Of a DNA stretch of 64,000 bases, positions 19,440 to 28,580 are shown piece by piece. The notes under the pieces are model-generated. The model worked only from the letters and a program-made list of their open reading frames with translations, did not search any database and was not told the DNA's origin. The position numbers were made by a program, and so were the translations under genes. The stretch covers positions 1 to 64,000 of the forward strand of contig NZ_FNPH01000012.1 in NCBI RefSeq assembly GCF_900107255.1, read 5' to 3'. Every line of letters begins with the position of its first letter. Position 1 is the stretch's first letter. This DNA is from Micromonospora pattaloongensis. Its GTDB lineage: Bacteria > Actinomycetota > Actinomycetes > Mycobacteriales > Micromonosporaceae.

Positions 19440-20474
19440 TCACGACGACACGGCGGAACGCTGTGCCGGCGCCGGCCGCTGGGGGGCCCGGCGCGGCGCG
19501 GGATCCCGGTCCGCGCTGTCCTCGGCGACCAGGTACGCCGGGCGTCCCTGAAGCGCGGTGTAGATCCGGCCCACGTACTCGCCGAGCAGCCCGAGGCAGA
19601 GCAGCTGCACCGCCCCGAAGAAGAGCACCGCCGCGAACAGCGACGCCCAGCCGGCCACCGTCCGGCCGGACAGGTAGCCGGCGACGGCGTACCCGACGAG
19701 GACCGTGGAGAGCGCCATGGTGCCCAGCCCGAGCCAGGTGGGCAGACGCAGCGGCGCCGCGGAGAAGCTGGTCACGCTGTCGGCGGCCAGCCGGACCATC
19801 CGCGACAGCGGATACTTCGTCTCGCCGGCGGCCCGCTCGCCCCGCAGGTAGCTGACCTCGCCGCTGGCGAAGCCGAGCCACGGGACGACGATCCGCAGCA
19901 CCGGCGTCCGTTCCGGCAGCGCCCGCAGCGTCTCCACGGCCGCCCGGCTGAGCAGCCGGAAGTCCCCCGCCTGCGCCGGCACGTGCCGGCCCGCGAGCCG
20001 GCGCATCAGCCGGTAGTACGCGGCGGCGGTGCCCCGCTTGAAGGCGGTGTCGGTGCTGCGGTCGGCCCGGACGCCGTACACCACGTCGAGCGCCTCGTTC
20101 CGGGCGCGCCGGAGCATCTCCGGGATCACCTCGGGGGGATCCTGCAGGTCGGCGTCGATGCTGACCACGTACTGCCCGTCCGCCCGCATCAGGCCGGCGA
20201 GCAGCGCGGCCTGATGGCCGCTGTTGCGCTGCAGCCGGACCATCCGCAGCTCCGGCCAGTCGGCGCGCAGCTCGTGCACCAGCTCCGCGGTCCGGTCGAC
20301 GCTGCCGTCGTCCACGGCCACGACCTCGTACCGCTCCCCCATCCCGTCGAGGACGGCGCGGAGCCGGTGCGCCATGATCGGAAGGGCCTCTTCCTCGTTG
20401 TACATCGGCACGACGACGGACAACACCGGACCGTGCGGCGCCCCGCGGGCGGCGTCCGAGGATGAATCGGGCAC
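19440..20474 (-). CDS. polyprenyl-phosphate glycosyltransferase (DPM1/GtrB-like)
   Basis: A 344-residue family 2 transferase of the dolichyl-phosphate-mannose-synthase type, which makes a lipid-phosphate sugar for use outside the membrane. It has SVVVPMYNEEEALPIMAHRL, AVDDGSVDRTAELVHELR, the metal-binding VSIDADLQDPPEVIPEM, and the conserved GDFRLLSR. Two C-terminal membrane helices (about 235-260 and 270-292) match the GtrB/YfdH subgroup. GTG 20474 has GGAGG 6-7 nt upstream. It is divergent from the PIG-V-like transferase gene, which could use its product. Confidence 0.9.
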   Translation of the reverse strand: MPDSSSDAARGAPHGPVLSVVVPMYNEEEALPIMAHRLRAVLDGMGERYEVVAVDDGSVDRTAELVHELRADWPELRMVRLQRNSGHQAALLAGLMRADGQYVVSIDADLQDPPEVIPEMLRRARNEALDVVYGVRADRSTDTAFKRGTAAAYYRLMRRLAGRHVPAQAGDFRLLSRAAVETLRALPERTPVLRIVVPWLGFASGEVSYLRGERAAGETKYPLSRMVRLAADSVTSFSAAPLRLPTWLGLGTMALSTVLVGYAVAGYLSGRTVAGWASLFAAVLFFGAVQLLCLGLLGEYVGRIYTALQGRPAYLVAEDSADRDPAPRRAPQRPAPAQRSAVSS

Positions 20475-20628
20475 GCGGTACCTCCGTCAGGGCCGTCGGG
20501 GCACGTTGCGGCGCCAGACGGACACCCGCCGGGCTCCGCCACTCTAGTGCACGGCGCCCTTCCGCCACAGCCTCACCCATCGATACCGAGCACGCGATCG
20601 ATTCGATGTTCGGCTATGGTCGTGCGCT

Positions 20629-21987
20629 GTGTCCGCTCCCGCTACCGCGCCCCCGGAAGACACGACAGACGCCCCCTCGGACGCCACGGCAGAGGCGCCC
20701 CCGGACAAGACCGACGTGACCGCAGACGCGCCCCCGGACAAGACCGACGTCGCGGCGGACACCCTGCCGGAGAAGTCCACGGACGCGCCCCCGGAGGCCG
20801 CGCCGGACCAGCCCGTGACGGCGTCGGCGGACGACCGGGACGGCGCCGCCCGGACCCGGTGGCGGGCCCGACTGCGCTCGGCCGGCCGCGCGGCCGCCCC
20901 CGCGCTCCTCGCCTACCTCGCGGTTCGCGCCGTCGGGTTGATCATCCTGTTCATCTCCGCGCGCCGCACCGGCACGGACCTCTCCTGGCTGCTGACCGGG
21001 CGATTCGACGCGAACTGGTACCAACAGATCGCCGACCGCGGGTACGACCCGGCGCTGCAGCCCGCGCCGGACGGCGGCTTCCGGCCGACCAACCTGGCGT
21101 TCTTTCCGCTCTACCCGGCACTGATCGCCGCGCTCACCGCGATCAGCCCGCTGTCGTCGGCGGTCGCCGGGCTGCTGGTGTCCTGGCTGTCCGCGCTCGC
21201 CGCCGCCGCGGCGATGTACGCCATCGGCGCCCACCTGCGCTCCCGGGCCACCGGCGTGCTGCTGGCCGCCCTCTGGGGCGTCGTGCCGCACGCCGTCGTG
21301 CAGAGCATGGCCTACAGCGAGCAGTTGTTCACCGCGCTCGCCGCCTGGACGCTCTACGCGGTGCTGCGCCGGCAGTGGCTGCCCGCGGGCGCGCTGTGCC
21401 TGCTGACCGGGCTCGCCCGCCCCACCGCGAACGCGGTGATCGCGGCGGTCGGACTGGCCGCGCTGGTCGCGATCGTCCGGCGGCGCGACGGCTGGCGACC
21501 GTGGGTCGCCGCGGCGCTCGCGCCGCTCGGCTACCTGGGCTACCTGGCCTGGCTGGCGCAGCACCTCGGCCGGCCCGACGCCTACTTCCACCTGCAGCGC
21601 GAGGCGTGGCACATCACGTTCGACGGCGGCGCGGACACGCTGCGCGTGATGGGCGAGGTGCTGACCGGCGACTCACCGCTCAGCTTCTACATGGTGACGC
21701 TCGTGATCGTCGTCGCGATCGCGCTGATGCTGCTGCTGGTCCTGCACCGCTACCCGCTGCCGCTGGTGGCGTACTCGTTGGCGTCGGTCGTCTTCGTGTT
21801 CGGCGCGGCGGGCTCCTATTATGGCAAGGGCCGTTACCTGATGCCCGTGTTCACGCTGCTCCTGCCGGCTGCCGTGGGACTGGCCGGGGCCCGCCGCCGG
21901 ACGCAGGTGGTGGTCCTGATCCTGCTCGCGCTGGTGTCCGGCTGGTACGGCGCGTACCTGACGCTGGTCTGGCACAGGTCACCGTGA
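20629..21987 (+). CDS. PIG-V-like multi-pass mannosyltransferase (GT-C)
   Basis: A 452-residue integral membrane protein. The first about 85 residues are a disordered acidic segment with Ala/Pro/Asp repeats. About ten hydrophobic segments follow. The first extracytoplasmic loop has the catalytic-type GRFDANWYQQIADRGYDP (D127), and then the family motif FFPLYPALI. This pattern is typical of PIG-V-like GT-C enzymes that take sugar from a polyprenyl-phosphate donor. GTG 20629. It is divergent from the DPM1-like gene, which plausibly makes its donor. A hairpin (around 22012-22033) follows. Confidence 0.8.
   Translation: MSAPATAPPEDTTDAPSDATAEAPPDKTDVTADAPPDKTDVAADTLPEKSTDAPPEAAPDQPVTASADDRDGAARTRWRARLRSAGRAAAPALLAYLAVRAVGLIILFISARRTGTDLSWLLTGRFDANWYQQIADRGYDPALQPAPDGGFRPTNLAFFPLYPALIAALTAISPLSSAVAGLLVSWLSALAAAAAMYAIGAHLRSRATGVLLAALWGVVPHAVVQSMAYSEQLFTALAAWTLYAVLRRQWLPAGALCLLTGLARPTANAVIAAVGLAALVAIVRRRDGWRPWVAAALAPLGYLGYLAWLAQHLGRPDAYFHLQREAWHITFDGGADTLRVMGEVLTGDSPLSFYMVTLVIVVAIALMLLLVLHRYPLPLVAYSLASVVFVFGAAGSYYGKGRYLMPVFTLLLPAAVGLAGARRRTQVVVLILLALVSGWYGAYLTLVWHRSP
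20695..20750 (+). repeat. 33-bp-period direct repeat
   Basis: Two identical 23-bp copies, 20695-20717 and 20728-20750, begin GCGCCCCCGGACAAGACC and encode APPDKTDV. They lie in the disordered N-terminus of the membrane transferase. Confidence 0.85.
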
Positions 21988-22131
21988 ATTCCATCTGAAA
22001 AGTCGTCGTCGAGGGGGCCGCCGGGCGGCCTCCTTCGATCTGTCCGGTCCGATGCGGGATTATTGAGCTCGGTTGAGCACGTCGATACCGCAGCGGGACC
22101 GCGTTCGGTCCGATCCGAGGGAGCAGCCGTA

Positions 22132-23217
22132 GTGAAGGTCGTCAGCATCGTCGGGGCCCGCCCCCAACTGGTGAAACTCGCCCCGATTGCCGCGGCCTTC
22201 GCGGAGAGTGACTGCCAGCACGTGATCGTGCACACCGGCCAGCACTACGACGCCGACCTCTCCGACGTCTTCTTCTCCGGCCTCGGCATCCCCGACCCCG
22301 ACGTGCACCTCGGCATCGGCTCGGGCTCGCACGGCGTGCAGACCGGCAACACCCTCGCCGCCCTCGACCCGGTGCTCGCGGCGGAGCGGCCCGACTGGGT
22401 CCTCGTCTACGGCGACACCAACTCTACGCTCGCCGGCACCCTCTCGGCGGTGAAGCAGCACCTCCCGGTCGCGCACCTGGAGGCGGGGCTGCGCTCGTTC
22501 AACCGCCGGATGCCGGAGGAGCACAACCGCGTCCTCACCGACCACGCCGCCGACCTGCTGCTCGCCCCGACCGACGAGGCGATGCGGCACCTCGCCGCCG
22601 AGGGACTCGCGCCGCGTTCCGTGCTGGTCGGCGACGTGATGGTCGACGTCTGCCTGCGGATCCGGGACCTGGTGCTGCGCGGCGAGGCCGTCCGCCCGAC
22701 GCTGCCCGAGGGCATCGACCCCGACGCGCCCTACCTGCTGGCGACCCTGCACCGCGCCGAGAACACCGACGACCCGGCCCGACTCGCCGCCCTGGTGGAC
22801 GCGCTGGTCGAACTGCCCGTCCCGGTCGCGCTGCTGGCCCACCCGCGGCTGCTGGCCCGCGCCGACGCGCACGGCATCAAGCTCGGCCGGGGCGCGCTGC
22901 ACGTCGGACGTCCGCTGCCGTACGCCGCGATGGTCGCCGCCGTGCTCGGCTCGGTCGGTGTGGTCACCGACTCGGGCGGGCTGCAGAAGGAGGCGTACCT
23001 GCTGGGCCGCCCGTGCACGACGCTGCGGACCGAGACGGAATGGGTCGAGACGCTCGCGGACGACTGGAACCGGCTCATCCCGAACCCGCACGAGCTCGGC
23101 GCCGGCTGGGTCGACGTGGCCACCCGGCCCGCCCCCGAGACCCCCCGCGGCACCCCGTACGGCGACGGGCGCGCGGCGCACCGGGTGATCGAGACCCTGC
23201 GACAGCACCAGGCATGA
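22132..23217 (+). CDS. UDP-GlcNAc 2-epimerase family (WecB/WbpI-like)
   Basis: 361 residues. It carries all the expected signatures: SIVGARPQLVKLAPIAAAF, HTGQHYDADLSDVF, VLVYGDTNSTLAG, HLEAGLRSF, RMPEEHNRVLTDH, TLHRAENTD, VTDSGGLQKEAYLLG and RTETEWVETL. Enzymes of this family invert C2 of UDP-GlcNAc, or in the WbpI branch of UDP-2,3-diacetamido-glucuronate. GTG 22132 has GAGGGAG upstream; a further upstream in-frame ATG would add 23 unconserved residues. It overlaps the next gene by 4 nt, so the forward operon is 22132-26806. It is the candidate final step of the diacetamido-uronic acid route. Confidence 0.9.
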   Translation: MKVVSIVGARPQLVKLAPIAAAFAESDCQHVIVHTGQHYDADLSDVFFSGLGIPDPDVHLGIGSGSHGVQTGNTLAALDPVLAAERPDWVLVYGDTNSTLAGTLSAVKQHLPVAHLEAGLRSFNRRMPEEHNRVLTDHAADLLLAPTDEAMRHLAAEGLAPRSVLVGDVMVDVCLRIRDLVLRGEAVRPTLPEGIDPDAPYLLATLHRAENTDDPARLAALVDALVELPVPVALLAHPRLLARADAHGIKLGRGALHVGRPLPYAAMVAAVLGSVGVVTDSGGLQKEAYLLGRPCTTLRTETEWVETLADDWNRLIPNPHELGAGWVDVATRPAPETPRGTPYGDGRAAHRVIETLRQHQA

Positions 23218-24677
23218 GCGGCCCCCTCCCGGCGAACGATCGGCAGCCTCTGATGAAGAAAGCATTCGCATCACTCCCGTGGACGCGACCGCGCGGCGGC
23301 GAGCGGCCGCACGTGATCTACCTCGCGATCGGTTTCCCGCCCGCCGCGAAGAGCTGCGCCTACCGGATGCGCGAGACGGCGAACCAGTTCTGCGCGCTGG
23401 GTTGGGACGTCACGGTCATCACCATCTGCGACGAGGCGTGGGAGCGCGAGTACGGGCTCGACCACACCCTGTCGGAGAGCGTCGACCCGCGGGTGAACGT
23501 GGTGAAGCTGCCGCTGATCCGGCAGGACCTGGAGACCGACATCCGCGCGTTCTCCGAGAGCCGCGCGCTCAACCCGGGCGGCTGGATCTCCGAACTGCGC
23601 AAGCGCGAGCAGAAGGTCTTCCCGGAGCCGGTCTTCGGCGGGTGGCGCTTCGCGCTGGAGAAGGCGATCGTGAAGGTGCACCGCGATCACCCGGCCGACC
23701 TGCTGGTGACCTCCTGCGCCCCGTACGTCAACCTGGCGGCGACCTGGAAGCTCTGGGAGGAGCACAAGGTCCCGTACGTGATCGACTTCCGCGACGGCTG
23801 GTCGGTGGACGTGATCGGCGGCGGGGAGGCGTTCGCCCGGGAGTCGGTGTCGGGGCGCTGGGAGTCCCGCGTGCTCGAGCAGGCGATCGCCGTCTGGTGC
23901 GTCAACGACCCGATCGCCGGCTTCTACCGCGACCGCTACCCGCACCTCGCCGACCGGGTGCACGTGGTGCGCAACGGGTACGACGAGGACAGCCTGCCCG
24001 CGATCAGCGGCCGCGCCCCGGACCCGGCCGCCGGGCTCACCTTCGGCTACCTCGGCTCCGTGAACTTCCCGCCGGACTTCCTCGACGCCGTGCTCACCGG
24101 CTGGCGGATCGCCCGCGCGGAGGACCCGCTGCTGGCCCGTTCCCGCTTCGAGGTACGCGGTCACATCGGGGCCGGGCCGATGCGCGAGGCGAACCGGCAC
24201 ATGGATCTGCTCAAGGCCGCCGCGCCGGACAACGTCACGTTCGGCGGACCGGTGCCCAAGTCGTCGCTCGCGGCCACCTACGGCTCCTGGGACGCGCTGG
24301 TCCTGATGCTGGTCGGCGGCCGGTTCGTCACCTCCGGCAAGGTCTACGAGTTCATGGCCACCGGGCTTCCGATCGTCTCCGCGCACGACGTCGACCACGA
24401 CGCGTCGAACGTGCTCGCCGGGCACCCGCTCTGGACCGGGGCCGTCGGGCTGGAGCCGCAGCGCCTCGCGCTCTCCTTCATCGAGGCGGGACGCATGGCG
24501 GTGAAGGCCACCGAGGCCGATCGGGCGGAGGCACGCACCCTCGCCCGCCGGTTCGCCCGCCCCGCGGTGCTCGCGCCCGCCGTCCGCCACCTCGCCGAGC
24601 TGGTCCGGCCCGGAACGGGCACGCCCGGCGCCGCCGTTCAGCCCGCGACCGCTTCCACTGGAGACTCCCGACCGTGA
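23214..24677 (+). CDS. GT-B glycosyltransferase
   Basis: 487 residues. It begins with a membrane-associated-looking segment (MKKAFASLPWTRPRG), then VIYLAIGFPPAAKSCAYRMR, a start typical of WbuB/Fuc4NAc-type GT4 enzymes that act on Pro-Pro-containing N-termini. The acceptor side includes DLLVTSCAPYVNLAATWKLW and VIDFRDGWSVD. The donor side includes LTFGYLGSVNFPPDFLDAVL, VTFGGPVPKSSLAATYGSWD and KVYEFMATGLPIVSAHD. The start overlaps the epimerase stop (ATGA). An inner ATG at 23253 is possible. Sugar specificity is unknown. Confidence 0.86.
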   Translation: MSGPLPANDRQPLMKKAFASLPWTRPRGGERPHVIYLAIGFPPAAKSCAYRMRETANQFCALGWDVTVITICDEAWEREYGLDHTLSESVDPRVNVVKLPLIRQDLETDIRAFSESRALNPGGWISELRKREQKVFPEPVFGGWRFALEKAIVKVHRDHPADLLVTSCAPYVNLAATWKLWEEHKVPYVIDFRDGWSVDVIGGGEAFARESVSGRWESRVLEQAIAVWCVNDPIAGFYRDRYPHLADRVHVVRNGYDEDSLPAISGRAPDPAAGLTFGYLGSVNFPPDFLDAVLTGWRIARAEDPLLARSRFEVRGHIGAGPMREANRHMDLLKAAAPDNVTFGGPVPKSSLAATYGSWDALVLMLVGGRFVTSGKVYEFMATGLPIVSAHDVDHDASNVLAGHPLWTGAVGLEPQRLALSFIEAGRMAVKATEADRAEARTLARRFARPAVLAPAVRHLAELVRPGTGTPGAAVQPATASTGDSRP

Positions 24678-26806
24678 CCAACGTGCTGATCGTGGCCAGC
24701 GTGCCGCCGCCGCAGCCGGCCATCCTGACCGATGCGCTGGAACGCTTCAAGGCCAAGGGCGCCAGTGTGTCGGTGGCCTGCTTCGCGAACGTCGAGGACA
24801 TGTCGGTCGACCCGGCGCTCGCCGAGGTGCGGGGCTTCGCCGTCGCGCCCGAGGCCATCACCGGCCGGCTCCGCGACGCCCTGCGCCGCGCGCCGCAGAA
24901 CCGGCGGATGTGGCTGCACGCCCGCCGCGACGGCTGGCTGCGGCGGCGCGCCGCCGAGGCCGACGTGCTCGTCGCGCTGGACGCCCGGGCCGTGCACACG
25001 GTCTGGGAGCTGGCGCAGCGCAACACGCGGGCGAGCGCGTGCCACGGCCTGGTGCCGGCGCTGAAGGAGTTCGACGCGCGGCGGACGCCGACGCCGGGGA
25101 CCGTGCTGGAGCGGCAGGTCGCCGCGACCGCCTCGATCGGGGCGCGGGGGGCACGCCGCCTGGCCGTGCGCGCGGCCAAGACCACCCTCAAGAAGGCCAC
25201 CGGGCAGAAGGTGGTCGCCAACCCGGCGGGGGCGTGGCTCTGGACGCGGGCCGTCTCCGCGCCGCGCATCCCGGACGGGCTGCGCAGCCGGCTGACCCTG
25301 CGGGTCTACGGCAGCGCGGTGCGGGCGGGCCGGCCGGCGACGGCGGCGCGGGCCTCGGCGGCGGCGATCGGCCGGATCAAGGATCCGCAGACCCGGGCTG
25401 ACCTGTTGACCAAGCAGGCGCAGACCGAGCTCGGCCTCGGCAGGGTTCCGGCCGGCCTGCACGACGCGATCACCGCCCAGCTGGACCTCGCCGACCTGCG
25501 GCTGCGCAAGCGCGACCCGAAGAAGGCCGCGTTCGCCCTCTCCAACGCGTTCAGTCTCGCCTCCAACCGCGTCCTGCACTTCGACCGGCTGTCGTCCCCG
25601 CTCACCGACGACCCGGCCGGTTACCTGGCGCCGTTCCGGGACAGCGTCGCGGCGAAGAAGCTCGCCGAGCCGCGCGGGCGGGCGACTCCGGCGGCGCCGA
25701 TCCCCACCGACCGGCCGATGCGGCTGCTGCTGACCACGCTGATCAACGACAACTTCCTGCGTGAGATCCGGGAGCGGTACGAGGCGATGCCGAACGTGGA
25801 GGTCCGCTTCCTGGACCTCGACGACGACCCCGCCGGCCGGGTGCTGGCCCGCAGCGGCAGCTCCGTCTTCGAGCACATCCTGTCCGGCCGGTCGGCGTAC
25901 GGCGACAAGATCGAACAGTGGCTGCGCCCGCACCTGGACTGGGCCGACACCGTCTTCATCGACTGGTGCCAGGCGACCGCCGCGCTGTTCACGCTGCACG
26001 ACCCGGGCACCGCCCGGATCATCGTTCGGCTGCACAGCTTCGAGGCGTTCAACTTCTGGCCGCACCTGGTGGACTTCTCCCGCGTCGACGACGTCGTCTT
26101 CGTCTCGGACCATCTGCGGGATCTCTCCACGGCGGTGCTGCCGCAGCTGACCGGCGAGGCCGCACCCCGGCTGTGGGTCGTCGACAACGCGATGGACCTG
26201 CAGCGCTACCCGCGGCCGAAGCCGGCCGAGGCGCGGTTCAACCTGGGGCTGGTCGGCGTCGGGTCGGTGGCGAAGGACCCGCGGTGGGCGATCGAGGTGC
26301 TGCGCCGGCTGCGCCGGCACGACGAGCGCTACCAGCTCCTGCTTATCGGCAGCGACCTGAACGCGCGGACCAGCGCCGCCGCGAAGCAGTACGCCAACCA
26401 GCTGCAGCGGGACCTCGACGAGCTGGAGCCGTCCGGTGCGGTGCAGCGGCGCGGCCAGACCGACGACGTGCCGGGGGCGCTCACCGAGGTGGGCGTGATC
26501 CTCAGCTCGTCGGTGCGGGAGAGCTTCCACTGCGGGCTCGTGGAGGGCGCGGCGAGCGGCGCGGTGCCGATCGTGCGGGACTGGCCGTTCTTCGCCGGCA
26601 AGCCGCACGGGGCGCGCACGCTCTTCCCCGCCGACTGGGTGGTGGCCGATCCGGACGAGGCCGCGGAGCGGATCCTCGCCGCGACCGCGACCGAGGAGTC
26701 GTGGCGCGAGACCGGCCGGGCAGCGTCCGAGCACGCCCTGAAGACGTGGGACTGGTCGATCACACAGCACGACTTCGACCGGCTGCTGCTGGACGGGCCG
26801 GCCTGA
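24674..26806 (+). CDS. 710-aa double-module glycosyltransferase
   Basis: The start GTG overlaps the previous stop (GTGA). Residues 1-about 120 form a GT-B-like N-terminal Rossmann unit (VLIVASVPPPQPAILTDALE and ADVLVALDARAVHTVWELAQ). A helical, TPR-like middle follows (about 190-300: RADLLTKQAQTELGLGRVPA). A second complete GT-B unit runs from about 345: MRLLLTTLINDNFLREIRER, DTVFIDWCQATAALFTLHD, FVSDHLRDLST, LGLVGVGSVAKDPRWAIEVL, and SSSVRESFHCGLVEGAASGA. Only the second unit has the donor-binding motifs (serine/glutamate around ESFHCGLVE). Last gene of the forward operon; a shared terminator follows. Confidence 0.75.
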   Translation: MTNVLIVASVPPPQPAILTDALERFKAKGASVSVACFANVEDMSVDPALAEVRGFAVAPEAITGRLRDALRRAPQNRRMWLHARRDGWLRRRAAEADVLVALDARAVHTVWELAQRNTRASACHGLVPALKEFDARRTPTPGTVLERQVAATASIGARGARRLAVRAAKTTLKKATGQKVVANPAGAWLWTRAVSAPRIPDGLRSRLTLRVYGSAVRAGRPATAARASAAAIGRIKDPQTRADLLTKQAQTELGLGRVPAGLHDAITAQLDLADLRLRKRDPKKAAFALSNAFSLASNRVLHFDRLSSPLTDDPAGYLAPFRDSVAAKKLAEPRGRATPAAPIPTDRPMRLLLTTLINDNFLREIRERYEAMPNVEVRFLDLDDDPAGRVLARSGSSVFEHILSGRSAYGDKIEQWLRPHLDWADTVFIDWCQATAALFTLHDPGTARIIVRLHSFEAFNFWPHLVDFSRVDDVVFVSDHLRDLSTAVLPQLTGEAAPRLWVVDNAMDLQRYPRPKPAEARFNLGLVGVGSVAKDPRWAIEVLRRLRRHDERYQLLLIGSDLNARTSAAAKQYANQLQRDLDELEPSGAVQRRGQTDDVPGALTEVGVILSSSVRESFHCGLVEGAASGAVPIVRDWPFFAGKPHGARTLFPADWVVADPDEAAERILAATATEESWRETGRAASEHALKTWDWSITQHDFDRLLLDGPA

Positions 26807-26830
26807 CCCCCGCTGCCGCTCCGAATGCGA

Positions 26831-26864
26831 AACGGCGGCCCGACCAGGTGGTCGGGCCGCCGTT
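26831..26864. terminator. bidirectional terminator
   Basis: A 16-bp stem (AACGGCGGCCCGACCA) with a 2-nt loop, between the ends of the forward operon (22132-26806) and the reverse operon (32415-26883). Confidence 0.85.
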
Positions 26865-26882
26865 GTCGTGGTGGGGGCGGCG

Positions 26883-28496
26883 TCAGCGCGCCGGCACGGC
26901 CTCCACCGCCCCGGTCGGCTCCGCGAGCCGGGATGGCGGCGCGTCCGGCAGCAGCCGGCTGTAGACCTCGTCCATCACCCGCGCCTGGGCCTCCCAGGTC
27001 CACTGGTCCAGCACGCCCGCCCGGTCGTACGCGGCGCGGTAGCGCTGCGGGTCCGCCAGCACGGCCCGGACCGCCCGCAGGTAGTCGGTCAGGTCCTCGG
27101 CCCGGAACACCTCGCCCTGTCCGGTCGCGCGGGTCGCCTCGGCCATGGTCTTCACGTCGCTGACGACCATGGGGAGGCGGGCGTGCGCGTACTCGAAGAA
27201 CTTGGTGATCAGGGCCAGCTCGTGGTTGGGCTTGTGGTGGATCGGGATCACCCCGAGGTCGGCCGGGGCGAGGAACCGGGAGACCTGCCAGTGCGGCACG
27301 TACGGCAGCAGGTGCACCCGGTCGGCGACGCCGAGCTGGGCGGCGAGCTCCTCCAACTCCTCCATCGCCTTGATCTTGCCGTTGGGGTGCAGGGAGACCA
27401 GCGCGACGTGCGCGTCGGTCAACTCCGTCAGCCCCCTGATCATGATGTCGACGCCACGGGACGGGTTGATTCCGCCGCAGTAGACCAGCAGCGGCGTGCT
27501 CGCGGAGACGCCGCAGAGCGCGCGCAGGTCCGGCACCGGCAGCGCCCGCTGGTCCGCGGTCAGCGTCCGCGGCGGGGCGTTCAGTACCACGGCCGGCTGC
27601 TCGGGCAGGTCGTGCATCTCCCGCAGCAGGTCGGCGAGGGTGGGTGACACCGTCATCACGGCGTCGGCGTAGGGGGCGTGCTCGCGCACGTACGCGATCT
27701 GAGCGGGCAGCCAGCGCGGGTTGGTGGGCCGGCCGATGATGCCGGGCACGAACTCGTGGGCGTCCCAGACGAGCTTCAGCCGCCGACCGCGGGCACGGGC
27801 CCGCATCGCGGCCCGCGCGCCGACCCCGAGCATCCGGAAGTCGTTCGCGTGGATCAGATCCGGCTTCAGCTCGTCGATCACCGGGCCGAAGGCCATCTCG
27901 TAGTCCCACAGCTCCGGGTCGAGCCGTCGCCAGGACCGGTCGCCCATGGTGGACTGCCAGAACCGCATGGCCAGCCGGTCGATCGTCGAGGTGGGGTCCT
28001 GCTGACGCTGCTGCAGCCGGGTCAGCTCACCGGCCCGGAACTTCGTCCATCGCGCCAGCACAGTCGCGGTGACCAGCGGCGCGGCCAGCCGCGCGCGGGT
28101 GGCCAGGAACGCCCACCGCGACCCGCCCTCGCGGGCCGCCGCGGTCGCCTCCGCGAGCCGGAACTGCAGGTCCGCGCGCCAGACCTTCATCTTCTGGACC
28201 CGGCGGTTGGCCTGCCGGCCCGGCCGGTACGCCAGCGGCCGGCGCAGCAGCGCCCGGCGGTACGTCACCGGGTGGCTCAGCCGCCGCGCCACCTTGATCA
28301 ACCGCACCTCGGCGTCGCCGATCCGCCACGTCTCCTCGGGCGACGCGCCCCGGATGCCGAGCAGGATCACCTCCCACCCGGCATCGGCGGCGGACCGGGC
28401 CGCCTTCTGGACCCGGGAGTCGCCGTTGACGCCGTTGTCGACCAACATCACCACGCGACCGCGGGTCGGCGGGACGCTGCTCGGGACAGGTTCCAT
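26883..28496 (-). CDS. family 4-type glycosyltransferase (GT-B), paralogue 2
   Basis: 537 residues, the same length as the protein at 17665-19278 and collinear with it: VVMLVDNGVNGDSRVQKAAR, DLIHANDFRMLGVGARAAMR, WDAHEFVPGI, LLVYCGGINPSRGVDIMIRG, GVIPIHHKPNHELALITKFF, GQGEVFRAEDLTDYLRAV. It is a duplicate with many conservative changes, so probably a different acceptor or sugar. ATG 28496 is preceded by GGAAGAGG. Last gene of the reverse operon that starts with the aminotransferase; a bidirectional terminator follows. Confidence 0.88.
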   Translation of the reverse strand: MEPVPSSVPPTRGRVVMLVDNGVNGDSRVQKAARSAADAGWEVILLGIRGASPEETWRIGDAEVRLIKVARRLSHPVTYRRALLRRPLAYRPGRQANRRVQKMKVWRADLQFRLAEATAAAREGGSRWAFLATRARLAAPLVTATVLARWTKFRAGELTRLQQRQQDPTSTIDRLAMRFWQSTMGDRSWRRLDPELWDYEMAFGPVIDELKPDLIHANDFRMLGVGARAAMRARARGRRLKLVWDAHEFVPGIIGRPTNPRWLPAQIAYVREHAPYADAVMTVSPTLADLLREMHDLPEQPAVVLNAPPRTLTADQRALPVPDLRALCGVSASTPLLVYCGGINPSRGVDIMIRGLTELTDAHVALVSLHPNGKIKAMEELEELAAQLGVADRVHLLPYVPHWQVSRFLAPADLGVIPIHHKPNHELALITKFFEYAHARLPMVVSDVKTMAEATRATGQGEVFRAEDLTDYLRAVRAVLADPQRYRAAYDRAGVLDQWTWEAQARVMDEVYSRLLPDAPPSRLAEPTGAVEAVPAR

Positions 28497-28580
28497 CGGA
28501 TGCCTCTTCCTTGCTGGTGCCGGGGGTGGCGCCGGCCGGTCACCGGCGCGCCGACAGCTGGCCGGCGCGCCGGCGTCGGC

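Noticed and set aside
23279-24670. Plus-strand extension upstream of the 710-aa transferase
   Set aside because: The frame stays open through the previous gene but has no protein-like content; the GTGA overlap at 24674 is the natural start.
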